Shown here: in pieces, positions 55,101 through 63,715 of the stretch | Layout: every line of letters starts with the position of its first letter | Position numbering within the stretch: the stretch's first letter is position 1 | NCBI RefSeq assembly: GCF_052056295.1 | Contig: NZ_CP182493.1 | Span: forward strand, 2,976,001 to 3,040,000 | Reading direction: 5' to 3' | Length of the DNA stretch: 64,000 nucleotides | Origin: Catenovulum sp052056295 | GTDB lineage: Bacteria; Pseudomonadota; Gammaproteobacteria; Enterobacterales; Alteromonadaceae | Notes under the pieces: model-generated | What the model was told of the DNA's origin: nothing | Seen by the model: the letters and a program-made list of their open reading frames with translations, nothing else | Database searches by the model: none | Position numbers and translations under genes: made by a program

Positions 55101-58100
55101 ATTCAGCTTGTTCTAACTGCATTTGCTGCGCATTGGCCAATAAGCTTAGGCTTGGGTTTAACTTAACTTTGACCGGTAAGGTATTGCTGAACAAACCAAC
55201 CTGATTGTTGATATCAAATTGGCTGGCATAACCTTGGCTGCGACCAGATACAGGGCGGGCAAATAACACTTGTTCACTACTGGTTAACTGGCTTAATAAA
55301 GTTGCCCAAGCGGTTTGCAATAAGTTACCTAGCGTAACACCTGCCTGCGAAGCCAGTTGGTTGAGTTGTGCTGTGGTGTGCTCATCTATCTGAAAATCTA
55401 ATTCATTGATTTGAGCAACTTCGTTATGGCCTGGGTATAACAAACAAGCTTGGCAGTCGGCCAAATATGCTTGCCAGTGGTCAAGTGCCAGTGCTTTGTC
55501 ACTGTGGTGAATGTGCTCCACTAGTGCTTGGTAGCTGCTGGCAAAACATTCAGCCTGCACAGGCTGAGCTTGCAGTAAACTTTGGTAGTTTTGTTGCAGC
55601 GCTTTTAAACACACAGGCAAAGACCAACCATCAATCACTAAGTGATGGGCGCTAACAATCAATACGCTATGATCGCCATTTGAGATTAAGTGCGCATTTA
55701 ACATAGCTTGTTGTTGGGCTAAAGATTTAGCTGGATCAAATTTAGCCGTCGCCATTTGATAAATCAGTTGTTGCTGGCGCGCTTGGGCTTGTTCAGCGGT
55801 TAACAAGGTAAAATTAGATACTTGCATTGGCCAGGTGGCACTGTGCTCATCGGCTAAATTTGGAATAATTTGGCAAGCTTGGCCTTGTTGGTCTAGTGCA
55901 AAATAAGCGGCTAATTGCGGGTATTGCTGCAAGGTTAAATTAAGCGCTTGCTGCAAAATGCCGGCATCTGGCGCTTGGCTAAAATAAAGCTGAGTTGAAA
56001 AAGTATATCCATGCACAGAGTTTAATTGTGACTGGAAATACAGGCCTGTTTGTAGTGGTAAACAAGGTAATACCGCACTAATGGCATCAGCCGATAACTT
56101 GTGTTTATCTGCTTGATATTGAATGTTTGCTCGGCTTTGCGCTTCGCTTAGTTTTGCGCTTTGTTCTGCGCTTAGTTGTGCAGAGGCTGTTACTTGAGGG
56201 GCAGCTTCTGCGATTGCCAACATGCATTGCGCCATTTTATTCAGTTGGCGACTGGCAAAAATATCTTTAACTTTTAGTTGCCAGTTTTGTTGTTTTAAAC
56301 CTTGGCTGAGTTGCATGGCACTAATGCTGTCGCCGCCTAAATCAAAAAAGTCGTCTAGCATACCAATGCGCTCGCGCGCCAACACATTTTCTAAGCTAGT
56401 TAACAAAGCTTTTTCAGCGGCTGTTTCCGCAGCTATATATTGGTTCTGTTGTAATATTTCAGGTTTGGGCAGGGCTTGTTTATTCAGTTTGCCACTAACG
56501 GTTAGCGGAAATTCAGTTAACAAGGTTAGGCTAGCTGGCAACATATAGCTCGGCAAACTTTGTGCTAATTCAGCTTGTAAAGTTTTGACTAACTGGGCTT
56601 TGTCCTCTGACGTTTGCGGCAGTGTTTTATGCAAAGTTGCATAGGCAGCCAATTGGTTACCAGATGGACTGCTAATGCAGGTTACTGCGGTTTCTTTAAT
56701 TTGTTTAAGCGACGATAATGCCGCTTCTACTTCGCCTAATTCAATGCGGTGGCCACGCACTTTAACTTGATTGTCGCAGCGGCCGATAAATTCAATTTCA
56801 CCGTTAAGATTCCAATAAACTAAATCACCGGTTGCATACATAACTTGGCCAGTTGCAAATGGATTTGCAACAAAACGGCTGCTGGTAACTTCAGGGCGGT
56901 TTAAGTAGCCTAGCGTCATATTATCGCCAGCCAGATAAAGTTCACCGGCGACGCCTATTGCAGCTGTTTGCAGTTGCTCATCTAATATATAGCTTTGGGT
57001 ATTGAGCATAGGGTAACCTATGCTTGGCACTGGCCTTTGTTGGCAAACCTTGGCATAAGTTGCATATACGGTAAATTCAGTTGGGCCATAAATATTGTAA
57101 GCGTTTAAGCCTATTGCTGGGTCGGCTGCTAATTTTTGTAGCTTGTGCCACAATTGCGGCAAAATGGCTTCGCCACAGATGTTCCATAATTTTGGAAAAT
57201 ATTCAGCTTGGGTAAATAAACCAGCGTCAATTAACTGAGTAGCAAGTGATGGCGCTAACGCCATGACATCAATTTGTTCAAGGCTCAAATATTCAATTAG
57301 CTGCTGCATATCTTGTTTGGTTTGATCCAACACTATGTCGAGCCTATGCCCAAGTAGCATTAATAGAACAGGATCCCACGAGGTATCAAAACTAAAAGAG
57401 CCGGTTAAAGTAACGTTGAGGCGGCTTTTGTCAGTGGTTAGGCGACTGTTGGCATCTGGATATATCTCATCATCCATAGCTGCGGCTAAATTTAATAAAC
57501 TCGCATGCGGCACCATAACGCCTTTTGGTTTACCAGTAGAGCCAGAGGTATAAAAAATATACGCACGTTGTTTATGTACAATGGCAGCGGCTGCTTGTTT
57601 AAAGTAGCCTGTTACTTGATCTATTTGTGTCTGATCTGGCTCTGCTATGTCACAGATAACATCATCTTCAATGAAAAAATGTGAATAATCATTAGAAAGT
57701 GATTGGCTAAATTGCTGCTGACACAGGATAAATGTTGGTTGCGCATCATCACAAATAACTTGTAAGCGCTCAGCAGGGTAGTTTAGGTCGAGTGGCACAT
57801 AGGTTGCGCCCAAACTAAATATCGCCAATATACTGACTAAACTGGTTAAGCCGCGTGGCAATGCAACCGCAATAATACTGTGTTGATTAACCCCTTGTGC
57901 TTGTAATTGATTGGCGATTTTTTGTGCCGCTATGGCTAATTGGGCATAACTGAGCTGCTGTAAATGCGGTGCAAAGCAGCGTAGTGCAATACTGTCAGCT
58001 TGTTGCTCTAACTGTTTAACCAATAAGTCTAAACAGTTGTTTCCATATTTTTGTTGCAGTGCATTTACTGCTAACAGTTTACCTTGGCTATATTCAGCTA

Positions 58101-59433
58101 TTTGGCTGCGCTCAGCGAGTGTTACAAAGTTAAGCTGTTGAATGTTTTGTTGTGCATCTAGACAAATTTGTTTGAGCAATAATTGGATGCGGCTTAAATG
58201 TAAATCGGCAGTTGCTGCTGGATATTTTTGACTATTTAAACTGACTTCTAACGCAATATTTTGCCTGCTGGCATAAATAGCAAATTCACAATCGTCGATT
58301 GGACCAGTGGCAATTTGCTCACTGCTGATTTGGCAATTGTCGAAGGCCAAGGCTGCATCAAATACTTTGCAATTAAGCATAGGGCCGTACAATTGTGCTT
58401 GGCTGCCAGTTAAGCCTAAATCGCGCTGAATTTGTTCAGCGTCGTACTTTTGATGGCGTTTAATTTGCCGCAGTTGGCCTATTAAATCTTTGGTTAGTTG
58501 CACAAAAGAAGCTTGTGGATCTATTGTCAGTTTTAACGGCAATACATTGGCTGTTGTGCCTAAACTATTAATCGCCACTGAGCCCAAGCGGCGCATTAAA
58601 GGGTAACCAACACAGATAGAGGTTTGTTTACTGACTTTGTGCAAATACACAAATATTGCAGCGCTGACAACATCAGCCGCTGAACATTTAAGTTGTTTAG
58701 CTAAGCTGTGTAACTGCTCAACCTGCTCTGCTTCAAGTGGTAAATTTTGTCTATGTACTTGTTGGTAAGCTGACCCTTGTTGCGCGTTATTGTCGGTTAT
58801 TTTGCCGGCATAAATTTGTGGTGCTTGGGGTAAGTCTTGGCAATAATCGGCCCAAAAGTTTTTATCTTGTTGGAATTTATCCGACTTTTTATACGCCTGT
58901 TCTTCGGTTATCACCTGAGAAAACGGGGTTAAATCCCAAGTTAACAGAGGTTTTTGTGCGGACAAAGCTTGGTAGTTCAGGCTAATTTGTCGGGTTAAAC
59001 TGCTAAAACTATAACCGTCTAACATCAAGTGGTGGTAACGCGAATACCAATACACTTGTTGCTCAACTCTAATTAATAAATGTTTACAGCTGATGTTACC
59101 TGAGGCCACAGAGTGAGCTTGTTCAATATCATGTTTAATCACTTGTTTGGCTTGTTGTTCAGATAAATCTAATATTTGTACCCATTGTTCAATTTCGCTC
59201 AGGCTTAATTGTTGAGGCGTTTGGCTAATTTCGCCATCTTGCTGGTTAAATGCATATTGCACTGTGTCTGCTTGCATTAAGGTTTGGCAAATCGCGCGTT
59301 TTAATACGGCTAAATTAATCTCGCCGCTTATCTTCACTAGTTGTGCAACCGCAAAACGGTTTTGTTGCTCGGCCAAGAGGTCGGCATACCAAATGCCACT
59401 TTGGCTGCCCGTTAGTGGTAACTGTTGTTTCAT
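52120..59433 (-). CDS. entF: Dimodular EntF-like NRPS (C-A-T-C-A-T-TE)
   Basis: A 2437-residue synthetase, almost twice E. coli EntF (1293). C1 (1-~440) is EntF-like with HHLMLDG at ~133. A1 (~460-990) has YTSGSTGKPKG and NIYGPTE; code residues read D-T-D-A-N-C-I-V-Y, which I cannot assign (the Asp in third place fits a cationic residue, weakly). T1 has LGGDSI at ~1031. C2 (~1110-1530) has HHLVIDGWS and a PLQTGLYF start like D-accepting C domains, yet no epimerase lies between. A2 (~1580-2080) reads D-V-W-H-F-S-L-V-D, the EntF serine code. T2 has LGGHSL; the TE has GYSFGG at ~2272 and follows EntF. Product: DHB-X-Ser, possibly oligomerised by the TE. Confidence 0.93.
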   Translation of the reverse strand: MKQQLPLTGSQSGIWYADLLAEQQNRFAVAQLVKISGEINLAVLKRAICQTLMQADTVQYAFNQQDGEISQTPQQLSLSEIEQWVQILDLSEQQAKQVIKHDIEQAHSVASGNISCKHLLIRVEQQVYWYSRYHHLMLDGYSFSSLTRQISLNYQALSAQKPLLTWDLTPFSQVITEEQAYKKSDKFQQDKNFWADYCQDLPQAPQIYAGKITDNNAQQGSAYQQVHRQNLPLEAEQVEQLHSLAKQLKCSAADVVSAAIFVYLHKVSKQTSICVGYPLMRRLGSVAINSLGTTANVLPLKLTIDPQASFVQLTKDLIGQLRQIKRHQKYDAEQIQRDLGLTGSQAQLYGPMLNCKVFDAALAFDNCQISSEQIATGPIDDCEFAIYASRQNIALEVSLNSQKYPAATADLHLSRIQLLLKQICLDAQQNIQQLNFVTLAERSQIAEYSQGKLLAVNALQQKYGNNCLDLLVKQLEQQADSIALRCFAPHLQQLSYAQLAIAAQKIANQLQAQGVNQHSIIAVALPRGLTSLVSILAIFSLGATYVPLDLNYPAERLQVICDDAQPTFILCQQQFSQSLSNDYSHFFIEDDVICDIAEPDQTQIDQVTGYFKQAAAAIVHKQRAYIFYTSGSTGKPKGVMVPHASLLNLAAAMDDEIYPDANSRLTTDKSRLNVTLTGSFSFDTSWDPVLLMLLGHRLDIVLDQTKQDMQQLIEYLSLEQIDVMALAPSLATQLIDAGLFTQAEYFPKLWNICGEAILPQLWHKLQKLAADPAIGLNAYNIYGPTEFTVYATYAKVCQQRPVPSIGYPMLNTQSYILDEQLQTAAIGVAGELYLAGDNMTLGYLNRPEVTSSRFVANPFATGQVMYATGDLVYWNLNGEIEFIGRCDNQVKVRGHRIELGEVEAALSSLKQIKETAVTCISSPSGNQLAAYATLHKTLPQTSEDKAQLVKTLQAELAQSLPSYMLPASLTLLTEFPLTVSGKLNKQALPKPEILQQNQYIAAETAAEKALLTSLENVLARERIGMLDDFFDLGGDSISAMQLSQGLKQQNWQLKVKDIFASRQLNKMAQCMLAIAEAAPQVTASAQLSAEQSAKLSEAQSRANIQYQADKHKLSADAISAVLPCLPLQTGLYFQSQLNSVHGYTFSTQLYFSQAPDAGILQQALNLTLQQYPQLAAYFALDQQGQACQIIPNLADEHSATWPMQVSNFTLLTAEQAQARQQQLIYQMATAKFDPAKSLAQQQAMLNAHLISNGDHSVLIVSAHHLVIDGWSLPVCLKALQQNYQSLLQAQPVQAECFASSYQALVEHIHHSDKALALDHWQAYLADCQACLLYPGHNEVAQINELDFQIDEHTTAQLNQLASQAGVTLGNLLQTAWATLLSQLTSSEQVLFARPVSGRSQGYASQFDINNQVGLFSNTLPVKVKLNPSLSLLANAQQMQLEQAELLEFDYVGLTDIQPLNKNCQFDTLFVVENYPFDKKAEQNKHALQIKHVENKGFTHFPLTILVLPGEQIRILFEYQNNVSNAPAIAERFVQLLNNLPTQTTTELAQLDLRATDEKHLIHAVNQTAYATKADNLLTLLSAAAHQHAAQTALIDIQQQLSYQQMQQQIAQLQQAISSKVSVKPGQIIAVCLPRSVELSLALQAVIYSGAAYLPLDSEYPQDRLNLMLEDANAALLITNNQTSEQFSHLNISQLNLDALGAENTAVEIEQAEVSSTDPAYVIYTSGSTGKPKGVVVSHGAIANRLLWMQHMYPIGVSDNVLQKTPASFDVSVWEFFWPLMQGSTLVMAPPAAHKDPLQLRQLIDDYQITTLHFVPSMLDVFVQHLFSETSDSTSAHCPSIKQVFCSGEALKSQTVNQYEQVLTAPLHNLYGPTEAAVDVSYFQANASHNAYLASLQSVPIGKPTWNTQLHVLDHWLRPVGINCIGELYLAGVQLANGYLNRPSLTADRFVANPFVSDSNNSAALMYRTGDMVRYLADGQIEYLGRCDDQLKIRGQRIEYGEIEQAICQLPGIKQAAVHARVLNKVANNSTADARQLVGYYVATDTAANSLNSEQMLTSLAEFLPAHMLPIALVAVSSLPMSANGKLDRKALPDPQLAGNSAGRKPSPGIETDIAESYADVLQIDAVELTADDDFFSLGGHSLLAMQLAAKLSEKLTFQVSVGQILVSPAINELAAVLQDDALRSDPTKAGFGQILPIRPRGQKSLICINPGSGFAWQYTQLSQHLDKQWRIVGLQSPRPLGAMASSDDMQNALTQYLDLLKQVQPQGPYYLCGYSFGGTVAQSLAAMLQQQGEEVALLALFDTYPPEGQKWKKPTDAEAQQEVEREKRQFFAATEQAFANEEARAIQQQMFSDIVANYADAVRLLSKAQSLSYQGTAHLFVAEKTVPADYVIEQHWQPFIQNLQQYKYAYSHDDILSAQALLELGPRLNELLNSNNS

Positions 59434-59615
59434 TAGGCTTGGTCCTGTTCAATAAAGTTAATGCATTGACTGCGAGACTCAGGACCATAAATTGCCTGCC
59501 AACCTGCCGGTATTTGTTTAAATTCAGGCCATAAGCTGATTTGCCCTAAATTATTTTTTAAAACCAAAAATGAATAATCTGAATTGTCGAATGGATTTTG
59601 ATATTGATCTTGCAT
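59433..59615 (-). CDS. MbtH-like NRPS partner
   Basis: A 60-residue protein. LKNNLGQISLWPEFKQIPAG and WQAIYGPESRSQCINFIE are the MbtH signature. Such proteins bind A domains and raise their activity. Its stop overlaps the NRPS start by one base (TAATG), so both are co-translated. E. coli calls the counterpart YbdZ. Confidence 0.95.
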   Translation of the reverse strand: MQDQYQNPFDNSDYSFLVLKNNLGQISLWPEFKQIPAGWQAIYGPESRSQCINFIEQDQA

Positions 59616-59626
59616 GAAAAAATCTC

Positions 59627-60913
59627 TTAGTTGGACTGAGTTTGGCGCCAGTCGCTAGATTGGAAAAGTGTGTGTAAGCCAGCAAAAATTTGTTGATACC
59701 AACAAAACTTGTCGTGACCGCCGGGATAAATTGTTTGCATAAACTGAATGTGCTGTTTGGCTGCATGTGCAACAAAAGGCAAATGGTGTGCAGCTATGCT
59801 GTGCTCTTGGCTGCCGTATTGCAGCAACCAATGTAAATGTTGAAAACTAGGGTTAGGTGTTTGCCGTTGCAGTGCCAAAAATTGGCTTAATAAACCTTGT
59901 TGTTGATTACGAGGTTGGCGAAAGTTTTTTAACGGCCACCATAACGAAGCTGATTGACTAACCACAAAACGAAAACGCTGCGGCCAGTTTAAACTGGCAT
60001 ATAAACTAGCGAGTCCAGCTAAACTTTGCCCAACTAAAACAATTGGCTGGGCTGAAAAATCGCTTAATAACTCTTGGCTGATAGCCTGCCAAAAACGCGG
60101 ATTGCACGTCAGTTCTTGTGTGCGTGTTTTACCACTGATATTCGGGATAAATAAATAATCAGCTGCTGGTAAATAAGCTTGTTCTGTTGCAGCTTGTAAG
60201 TTGTCCGCTAGTGGAATTTGTTCAGTCCATACCTCTCCATCTAACAAAATAATTAAGGGTTTTATCTTGTTGTGCTGAGTTGTTTTAGCGGACGCAACTT
60301 GCGTTGACAATAAACTGATTTGGCGGCTATTGGCTAAAATGTCACTGTGCCACAGGCGTTTTTTCAGTTGAGCTTTTTGCTTGGTTATTGGCTGTAAATA
60401 ACTCGCCAGTTCTTGGTTATTTAGCGAAATTATCGACTGTTTAACTGCATATTCACCGCAGGTAAACTGCTTGTTATTGAGCTTATCTACTTGCCGATAG
60501 GGCAATAAACTGAGCCAGCGTTGGCGACTGTTATTGTTAGCGGTCAACGTTAAGACATCAGCCATTTTTTTACACACTGGAATATAAAAATAACTGCCTT
60601 GCCAATTACGCGGCAGCTTTAATTTTATCGACTTAGACCAAACGCCAGTATGCGCACCAAACTTATCAACAACAGGCTGTAACTGGCAGAGTTGCGCTGC
60701 GTGGTGATCTGTTACGCCGAGTATTTCTAATACGACTGTTGTTATCTCTTTGTCTTTGTCTTTGTCTTTTTTGGGGCTGCTTTGTTGCCAATAAAAAGTT
60801 ATTTCAAAATCTTGGTGAATACCACTTTCAGTTACTTGTTTACCTGTGTTTAATTTTTTAATCACAGGAGAACTAAGCTCTGCTGGCAAATTTTCTAGTG
60901 CGTTGTTTTGCAT
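59627..60913 (-). CDS. fes: Fes-type ferric siderophore esterase
   Basis: A 428-residue hydrolase. Residues ~30-190 form the Fes N-terminal domain (ITFYWQQ, GSYFYIPVCK) and the rest an esterase domain: LIILLDGEVWTEQ, VLVGQSLAGLASLYASLNWP (nucleophile Ser), YPGGHDKFCW (His). It cuts ester bonds of the serine-based siderophore to free iron. A KDKDKDK stretch near residue 50 comes from an in-frame hexanucleotide repeat. First gene of fes-mbtH-entF, divergent from the receptor. Confidence 0.9.
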   Translation of the reverse strand: MQNNALENLPAELSSPVIKKLNTGKQVTESGIHQDFEITFYWQQSSPKKDKDKDKEITTVVLEILGVTDHHAAQLCQLQPVVDKFGAHTGVWSKSIKLKLPRNWQGSYFYIPVCKKMADVLTLTANNNSRQRWLSLLPYRQVDKLNNKQFTCGEYAVKQSIISLNNQELASYLQPITKQKAQLKKRLWHSDILANSRQISLLSTQVASAKTTQHNKIKPLIILLDGEVWTEQIPLADNLQAATEQAYLPAADYLFIPNISGKTRTQELTCNPRFWQAISQELLSDFSAQPIVLVGQSLAGLASLYASLNWPQRFRFVVSQSASLWWPLKNFRQPRNQQQGLLSQFLALQRQTPNPSFQHLHWLLQYGSQEHSIAAHHLPFVAHAAKQHIQFMQTIYPGGHDKFCWYQQIFAGLHTLFQSSDWRQTQSN

Positions 60914-60973
60914 GTCCGTCAGTTTTAGTTGCGTGTTGAATTTACCTTTTTAATATAAGTTAATAAAAATGCA

Positions 60974-60994
60974 ATTGTAAATAGTTCTCATTTA
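60974..60994. promoter_or_regulatory. Fur-box-like site between fes and the siderophore receptor
   Basis: AATTGTAAATAGTTCTCATTT; the complementary strand reads TGAGAAC-T-ATTTACA, close to TGATAAT-N-ATTATCA. It serves both the fes-mbtH-entF operon and the divergent receptor gene. Confidence 0.6.
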
Positions 60995-61150
60995 GAATAT
61001 TATTGCCGCCGATATAATTTAAAGCAAAAATAAGCTGAACTAGCAAACAGCCAGTTCAGTTCGTCTTTAGTGGATTCATCTGGAAGTGAGCTTGCGCCAT
61101 TACGAAGTATTTGAATCTCTGAGGAAATATTTCAAGAGGAAGATAAATAA

Positions 61151-63073
61151 ATGAAGAACACGTTCGTGTTATCTAGCGTTTGCGCTGCATTATTAACTAG
61201 CATGTCAGTAAAAGCTGAAGAAGAAAAAGTCGAAACTATTGTTGTAACAGCAACTGGTTTTGAGCAACTTATGAAAACTGCCCCCGCATCTATCAGCGTG
61301 GTATCAGCAGACGAAATTATCCAAGCGCCAATTCGTGACTTAGGTGATATTTTAAAAGGTTTGGCCGGTATTGCAGTTGATAACTGGGCGGGTGGTCGTA
61401 ACGGCATTAAAATGCGTGGTTTAGATGAAACTTACGTATTGTTTTTGGTAGATGGCAAACGAGTTTCATCAAGCAATGGTTTGTGGCGTGGTGGTAACTT
61501 CGATACCACTTCTATTCCACTAGAATCAATCAGCCATGTAGAAGTAGTACGTGGTCCTATGTCTGCACTATATGGTTCAGACGCAGTAGGTGGTGTAATC
61601 AATATTATTACTCGTAACCCAACTGATGAATGGCAAACAACTTTTAATGCAGAATACTCGAAAGTAGACGAAGGTACCGGCGGTAGCCAGTATCGTGCGA
61701 ATGTTTATACTGCGGGTAAATTAGGTGACAAACTAGGTTTAACTGTTAGTGTTGAAAAAGCTGACCAAGATATTTGGGTGAATCCTAAAGTAACCCCTAC
61801 TTACGATACAACTGAAGCACGTGAAACCTTCAAGTTTAATTCAACTTTACGTGTTGCTTTGCAAGATGGCCACTCTTTAGACATTGATATTAGTAAAGAT
61901 GAAGATGATGTGCCAGTAACCAATTATGGTGGTGCAGATCGTGCTCAAACCATAGACCGTAATACCTTTGGTTTAACCCTTAATTCTGAATGGGATGGTT
62001 TTGGTACTAAAGTTTTAGTTAATAAATCTTGGGCTGAGCTGTATGACTACAATACTCGTTATGCGGTACAACCGCCATTAGGTCGCGATATCGATGAAAT
62101 CTTTACCACTTTCCGTGCAACTGCATTTACCAACATTGCCAACCACACGTTAACTGTTGGTACAGAATATCTAAACACTGAAATTCTTGATGCTGTGCAA
62201 TATCCTGAAACGGGTGGTGCTTCTCAATCACTTCGCTCTATTTTTGCTCAAGATGAAATTTCTATTCTTGATAATTTATCAACCACACTTGGTGTACGCG
62301 TAGATAAAAGTGATTCATATGGTACTCACGCCAGCCCACGTGCCTACGTTGTGTTTGAAGCAACACCAGATATAGTTGTTAAAGGTGGTATTGGTACCGC
62401 GTTTAGAGCACCAAGTTTATATCAATCATCACCTTCTTTCGTAACTGTAAGTTGTGGTGGTAGTTGTGAAATTAAAGGTAACCCAAGCTTAAGCGAAGAA
62501 ACCAGCATTAATGCTGAAGTAAGTGTACTTGTCGACAAACGCGATTGGGATGTGTCGGCAACTATCTTTAAAAATAAAGTTGAAGACATGATTGTTGCTT
62601 CTTTGGTTGATGGCAACCGTGCTTGGGTTAATTTAAACGAAGTTGATATCACAGGTTTAGAAGCAGGTTTCGGCGTGAACTTTGATGTGATTTCTGCTGA
62701 TTTTAACTACACCTATTTAGATACAGAAGATCAAAACGGTAACGAATTAACCTACCGCCCACAACATAGTGCCAATGTAAAAGTGAACGCGAATGTTTCA
62801 GACATGGTGTCACTATTTACTAGCTTAAATTACCGTGGTTCGCACATTGGTAATCGTCGCCAAGAGTTAGATGGCTACACCACAATCAACGCAGGTGTAA
62901 ATATTAATGTAAGCGATGCAGTTAAGTTGCGTGCCGGTATTACTAACTTAACCGATACCCAACCTTTAGTTGATGATCCAACTTATGTTAACGGCGAAGG
63001 TACAACTGTGTTTGGTAGCGATATGGTTATGCGTGGCCGCGCATACTTTGTTGGTGCAACAGTTAAGTTTTAA
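61151..63073 (+). CDS. TonB-dependent catecholate siderophore receptor
   Basis: A 640-residue outer-membrane receptor of the FepA/IrgA type. Signal peptide residues 1-22, TonB box KVETIVVTA, plug segments IKMRGLDETYVLFLVDGKRV and VEVVRGPMSALYGSDAVGGV, then a 22-strand barrel with AFRAPSLYQ, ending in ATVKF. AAGAGGAAG precedes the ATG. Divergent from fes-mbtH-entF with a Fur-box-like site between, so it most likely imports the ferric form of the product of this cluster. Confidence 0.93.
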   Translation: MKNTFVLSSVCAALLTSMSVKAEEEKVETIVVTATGFEQLMKTAPASISVVSADEIIQAPIRDLGDILKGLAGIAVDNWAGGRNGIKMRGLDETYVLFLVDGKRVSSSNGLWRGGNFDTTSIPLESISHVEVVRGPMSALYGSDAVGGVINIITRNPTDEWQTTFNAEYSKVDEGTGGSQYRANVYTAGKLGDKLGLTVSVEKADQDIWVNPKVTPTYDTTEARETFKFNSTLRVALQDGHSLDIDISKDEDDVPVTNYGGADRAQTIDRNTFGLTLNSEWDGFGTKVLVNKSWAELYDYNTRYAVQPPLGRDIDEIFTTFRATAFTNIANHTLTVGTEYLNTEILDAVQYPETGGASQSLRSIFAQDEISILDNLSTTLGVRVDKSDSYGTHASPRAYVVFEATPDIVVKGGIGTAFRAPSLYQSSPSFVTVSCGGSCEIKGNPSLSEETSINAEVSVLVDKRDWDVSATIFKNKVEDMIVASLVDGNRAWVNLNEVDITGLEAGFGVNFDVISADFNYTYLDTEDQNGNELTYRPQHSANVKVNANVSDMVSLFTSLNYRGSHIGNRRQELDGYTTINAGVNINVSDAVKLRAGITNLTDTQPLVDDPTYVNGEGTTVFGSDMVMRGRAYFVGATVKF

Positions 63074-63101
63074 TTAGACACTTTCAAGCTAGCTCTCTAA
63101 A

Positions 63102-63364
63102 GGGCCTGTTTGTCTTTCGAGGACAAATTTTGTTCTAACTAAATGCTTTTTAATCAAGGCGCAGCATTGAAGGCCTAATGGATTAAGTCAAAATGCTGCA
63201 ACAAAGAGTAAAAAGTATTTAGAACGAACCCGAAGGGCAGCGTTTGTTTGGTATTTCTTCTGCGTTATAGCTCATTCATGTAGCTCACTACACGTCAATC
63301 GCTATGCCTTGGATAAATACCAAACAAACTGCTGCAAAATTGCACTCGAAAGATAAACAGGCCC
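63102..63364. mobile_element. 263-bp structured element B, MITE-like, with TAAA target duplication
   Basis: Terminal inverted repeats GGGCCTGTTTGTCTTTCGAG and its partner differ at one of 20 positions. The sequence TAAA occurs on both sides (63098-63101, 63365-63368), like a target-site duplication. Arm 1 (63132-63225) pairs GTTCT/AGAAC and AAATGCTTTTTA/TAAAAAGTATTT, inner stem CAGCATT/AATGCTG. Arm 2 (63242-63329) has a perfect 15-bp stem GTTTGTTTGGTATTT/AAATACCAAACAAAC, tip TGTAG/CTACA. No transposase is encoded. It sits between the receptor gene and its terminator. Confidence 0.88.
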
Positions 63365-63370
63365 TAAACC

Positions 63371-63408
63371 AACTGTGTTGCCGCTTTTTGTGGCAACACA
63401 GTTTTTTT
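63371..63408 (+). terminator. Rho-independent terminator of the siderophore receptor operon
   Basis: A perfect 12-bp stem AACTGTGTTGCC / GGCAACACAGTT followed by seven T in total. It now lies 298 bases past the receptor stop because element B separates them. Confidence 0.93.
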
Positions 63409-63450
63409 GCTTCAGCAGCAACAAAGAAATCACTTATCCATGGAGACATA

Positions 63451-63714
63451 ATGATGATTTGGCACGGAGTTTATTTTTTATTGATTTGCACCAGTGCGGC
63501 ACTTATTTACGCCAGCCATAAAAATCAGCTGTGGTTAACTAAACCTTTGGCGATAAAACCTTGGCGCTATGTAGCTTTATCACTGCAGCTAGTTGCTTTG
63601 GGTGGTGAACTAGCAGTGTTTACCACAACCTCAGCTATTTTTGGTTGGTTAGCAATGAACATGCTGGTGTTTACTTGCATGCCATTTGTAAGCTTATTTA
63701 AAAGGACACACTAA
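63451..63714 (+). CDS. Small membrane protein of iron-uptake loci (DUF3325-like)
   Basis: An 87-residue protein with three predicted membrane helices (residues 4-20, 38-58, 60-78). GGAG lies five bases before ATG 63451; the frame runs further upstream, but only through the terminator and element B. WLAMNMLVFTCMPFVSLF resembles DUF3325-type proteins seen next to siderophore receptor and PepSY-reductase genes. The next gene starts two bases after its stop, so it heads an operon that runs off the window. Confidence 0.6.
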   Translation: MMIWHGVYFLLICTSAALIYASHKNQLWLTKPLAIKPWRYVALSLQLVALGGELAVFTTTSAIFGWLAMNMLVFTCMPFVSLFKRTH

Positions 63715-63715
63715 T

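Noticed and set aside
60749..60775. Phase-variable repeat in fes
   Set aside because: The repeated unit is six bases (GTCTTT), so copy-number change stays in frame and only alters the KDKDK length.
63304..63450. Upstream extension of the small membrane protein at 63451
   Set aside because: The extension would translate the end of element B and the receptor terminator; GGAG directly before 63451 marks the real start.
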